NCBI RefSeq assembly: GCF_003086775.1 | Contig: NZ_CP026001.1 | Span: forward strand, 3,002,407 to 3,066,406 | Reading direction: 5' to 3' | DNA: 64,000 nucleotides | Origin: Stenotrophomonas sp. ZAC14D1_NAIMI4_1 | GTDB taxonomy: Bacteria > Pseudomonadota > Gammaproteobacteria > Xanthomonadales > Xanthomonadaceae | Shown here: in pieces, positions 63,420 to 64,000 of the stretch | How the letters are laid out: the number at the start of each line of letters is the position of its first letter | How positions within the stretch are numbered: position 1 is the first letter of the stretch | The notes under the pieces: generated by a model | The model's database searches: none | What the model saw: the letters and a program-made list of their open reading frames with translations, nothing else | Told to the model about the DNA's origin: nothing | Translations under genes and position numbers: made by a program

Positions 63420-64000
63420 GCGTGATGGTCCAGGCGGTGCTGCAGGTGGCGCTTCACGCCCTGCCATTCCGCGTCGATGATGGAGAAGATGACGGTGTCG
63501 CGCGGCGTGCCGTCGGCATGCCGGGTGTAGTTGCGCAGCACGCCGTCCTGCTTGGCGCCCAGGCGGGCGATGGCGGCGCGCGAGGTGTGGTTGAACCAGC
63601 TGGTTTCCAGCACCACGCTGATGCAGCCCAGGGTTTCAAACGCGTGCTGCAACAGCAGCAGCTTGGCCTCGGTGTTGACCCCGGTGCGCTGCACGCGCGG
63701 GGCGTACCAGGTGTAGCCGAGGCTGAGCCGGGGCACGCCCGGCTCCAGCGCATAGAAGCGCGTGCTGCCGACGATGTCGCCGGCCGCATCGCGGATCACG
63801 AACGGCAGCACCTTGCCTTCGGCCTGCACGTCCAGCGCGGCCTGCACGTAGTGCCCTGCCTGCTCCGGCGAAGGCACCTGGGTGTACCAGAGCTGGTCCA
63901 GGCCGCTGCCTTGCAATGCCGCCGCCAGGCCGGGCACGTGGTCACGCTGCAACGGCTCCAGCATCACGTGCTGGCCGCGCAGGGTGGGAACGGTGGTCCA
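63416..64000 (-). CDS. GNAT family N-acetyltransferase, 5' end beyond window
   Basis: This GNAT acetyltransferase has [19 protein letters not shown] near the N-terminus, [46 protein letters not shown] (acetyl-CoA binding region) and [26 protein letters not shown], in the RimJ/RimL-like manner. The frame stays open to the window edge with family-like sequence ([11 protein letters not shown]), so the true start lies outside. It may acetylate a small molecule or protein N-terminus; substrate unknown. It overlaps argC. Confidence 0.88.
   Translation of the reverse strand, partial: WTTVPTLRGQHVMLEPLQRDHVPGLAAALQGSGLDQLWYTQVPSPEQAGHYVQAALDVQAEGKVLPFVIRDAAGDIVGSTRFYALEPGVPRLSLGYTWYAPRVQRTGVNTEAKLLLLQHAFETLGCISVVLETSWFNHTSRAAIARLGAKQDGVLRNYTRHADGTPRDTVIFSIIDAEWQGVKRHLQHRLDHHA

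Overview
The window looks like a chromosomal segment of a Stenotrophomonas maltophilia-group bacterium (Xanthomonadaceae, Gammaproteobacteria). The evidence is high G+C with strong GC3 bias, xanthomonad-style gene order (argC-argH-proBA, a complete ccmABCDEFGHI cluster, pgaABCD), and many short GTAG-headed palindromes of the SMAG type known from S. maltophilia. Most of the window is core chromosome. The clearest accessory patch lies just after a tandem pair of tRNA-Pro genes.

Layout. 1-5650: a partial Mn superoxide dismutase, a barnase/barstar pair, a proline- and VQVRE-repeat membrane protein, NfuA, pterin carbinolamine dehydratase, a TonB-C-like lipoprotein and ZupT. 5749-10935: divergent rluC and rne (RNase E) with a long structured rne leader, then an array of SMAG-type palindromes. 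10936-24060: a LacI-controlled glycan utilisation locus on the minus strand. It encodes a TonB-dependent receptor, a GH144-like glucoamylase-domain lipoprotein, an ABC binding lipoprotein, two permeases, a large discoidin/six-hairpin glycosidase-like protein and a secreted endonuclease/phosphatase-fold protein. Two operators that fit the LacI/GalR consensus lie before lacI and before the GH144 gene. 24224-28624: BolA-like and YciI-like proteins, then scpA-scpB-rluB.

28730-31250: a small secreted protein and an omega-amidase/methionine aminotransferase pair. 31437-38216: ccmA-I, the cytochrome c maturation system, followed by a degenerate duplication of the ccmI tail with C14 and C19 tracts. 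38588-40045: a MetX-family acyltransferase and a DUF1294 protein. 40139-46747: cydDC diverging from cydABX with a perfect FNR/ANR box between them. 46803-47097: two identical tRNA-Pro(CGG) genes.

47208-49912: accessory genes, namely a small protein with a long structured leader, an Imm52-like immunity gene, and a PAAR/Tox-REase-5 toxin broken by a one-base frameshift. 50241-51446: a CynX/NimT-type MFS transporter. 52053-57732: pgaABCD for poly-N-acetylglucosamine export. 58441-64000: proA, proB, a YciI-like gene, argH, argC and a partial GNAT gene.

The most interesting unexplained structure is a composite element of about 200-300 bp found three times, directly after the stop codons of the MFS gene, pgaD and proA, always in the same polarity relative to that gene. 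Each copy has GGGGT after the stop codon, a GC-rich hairpin, a hexanucleotide repeat, and a long stem-loop whose arms differ in sequence between copies but stay complementary, around a conserved loop.
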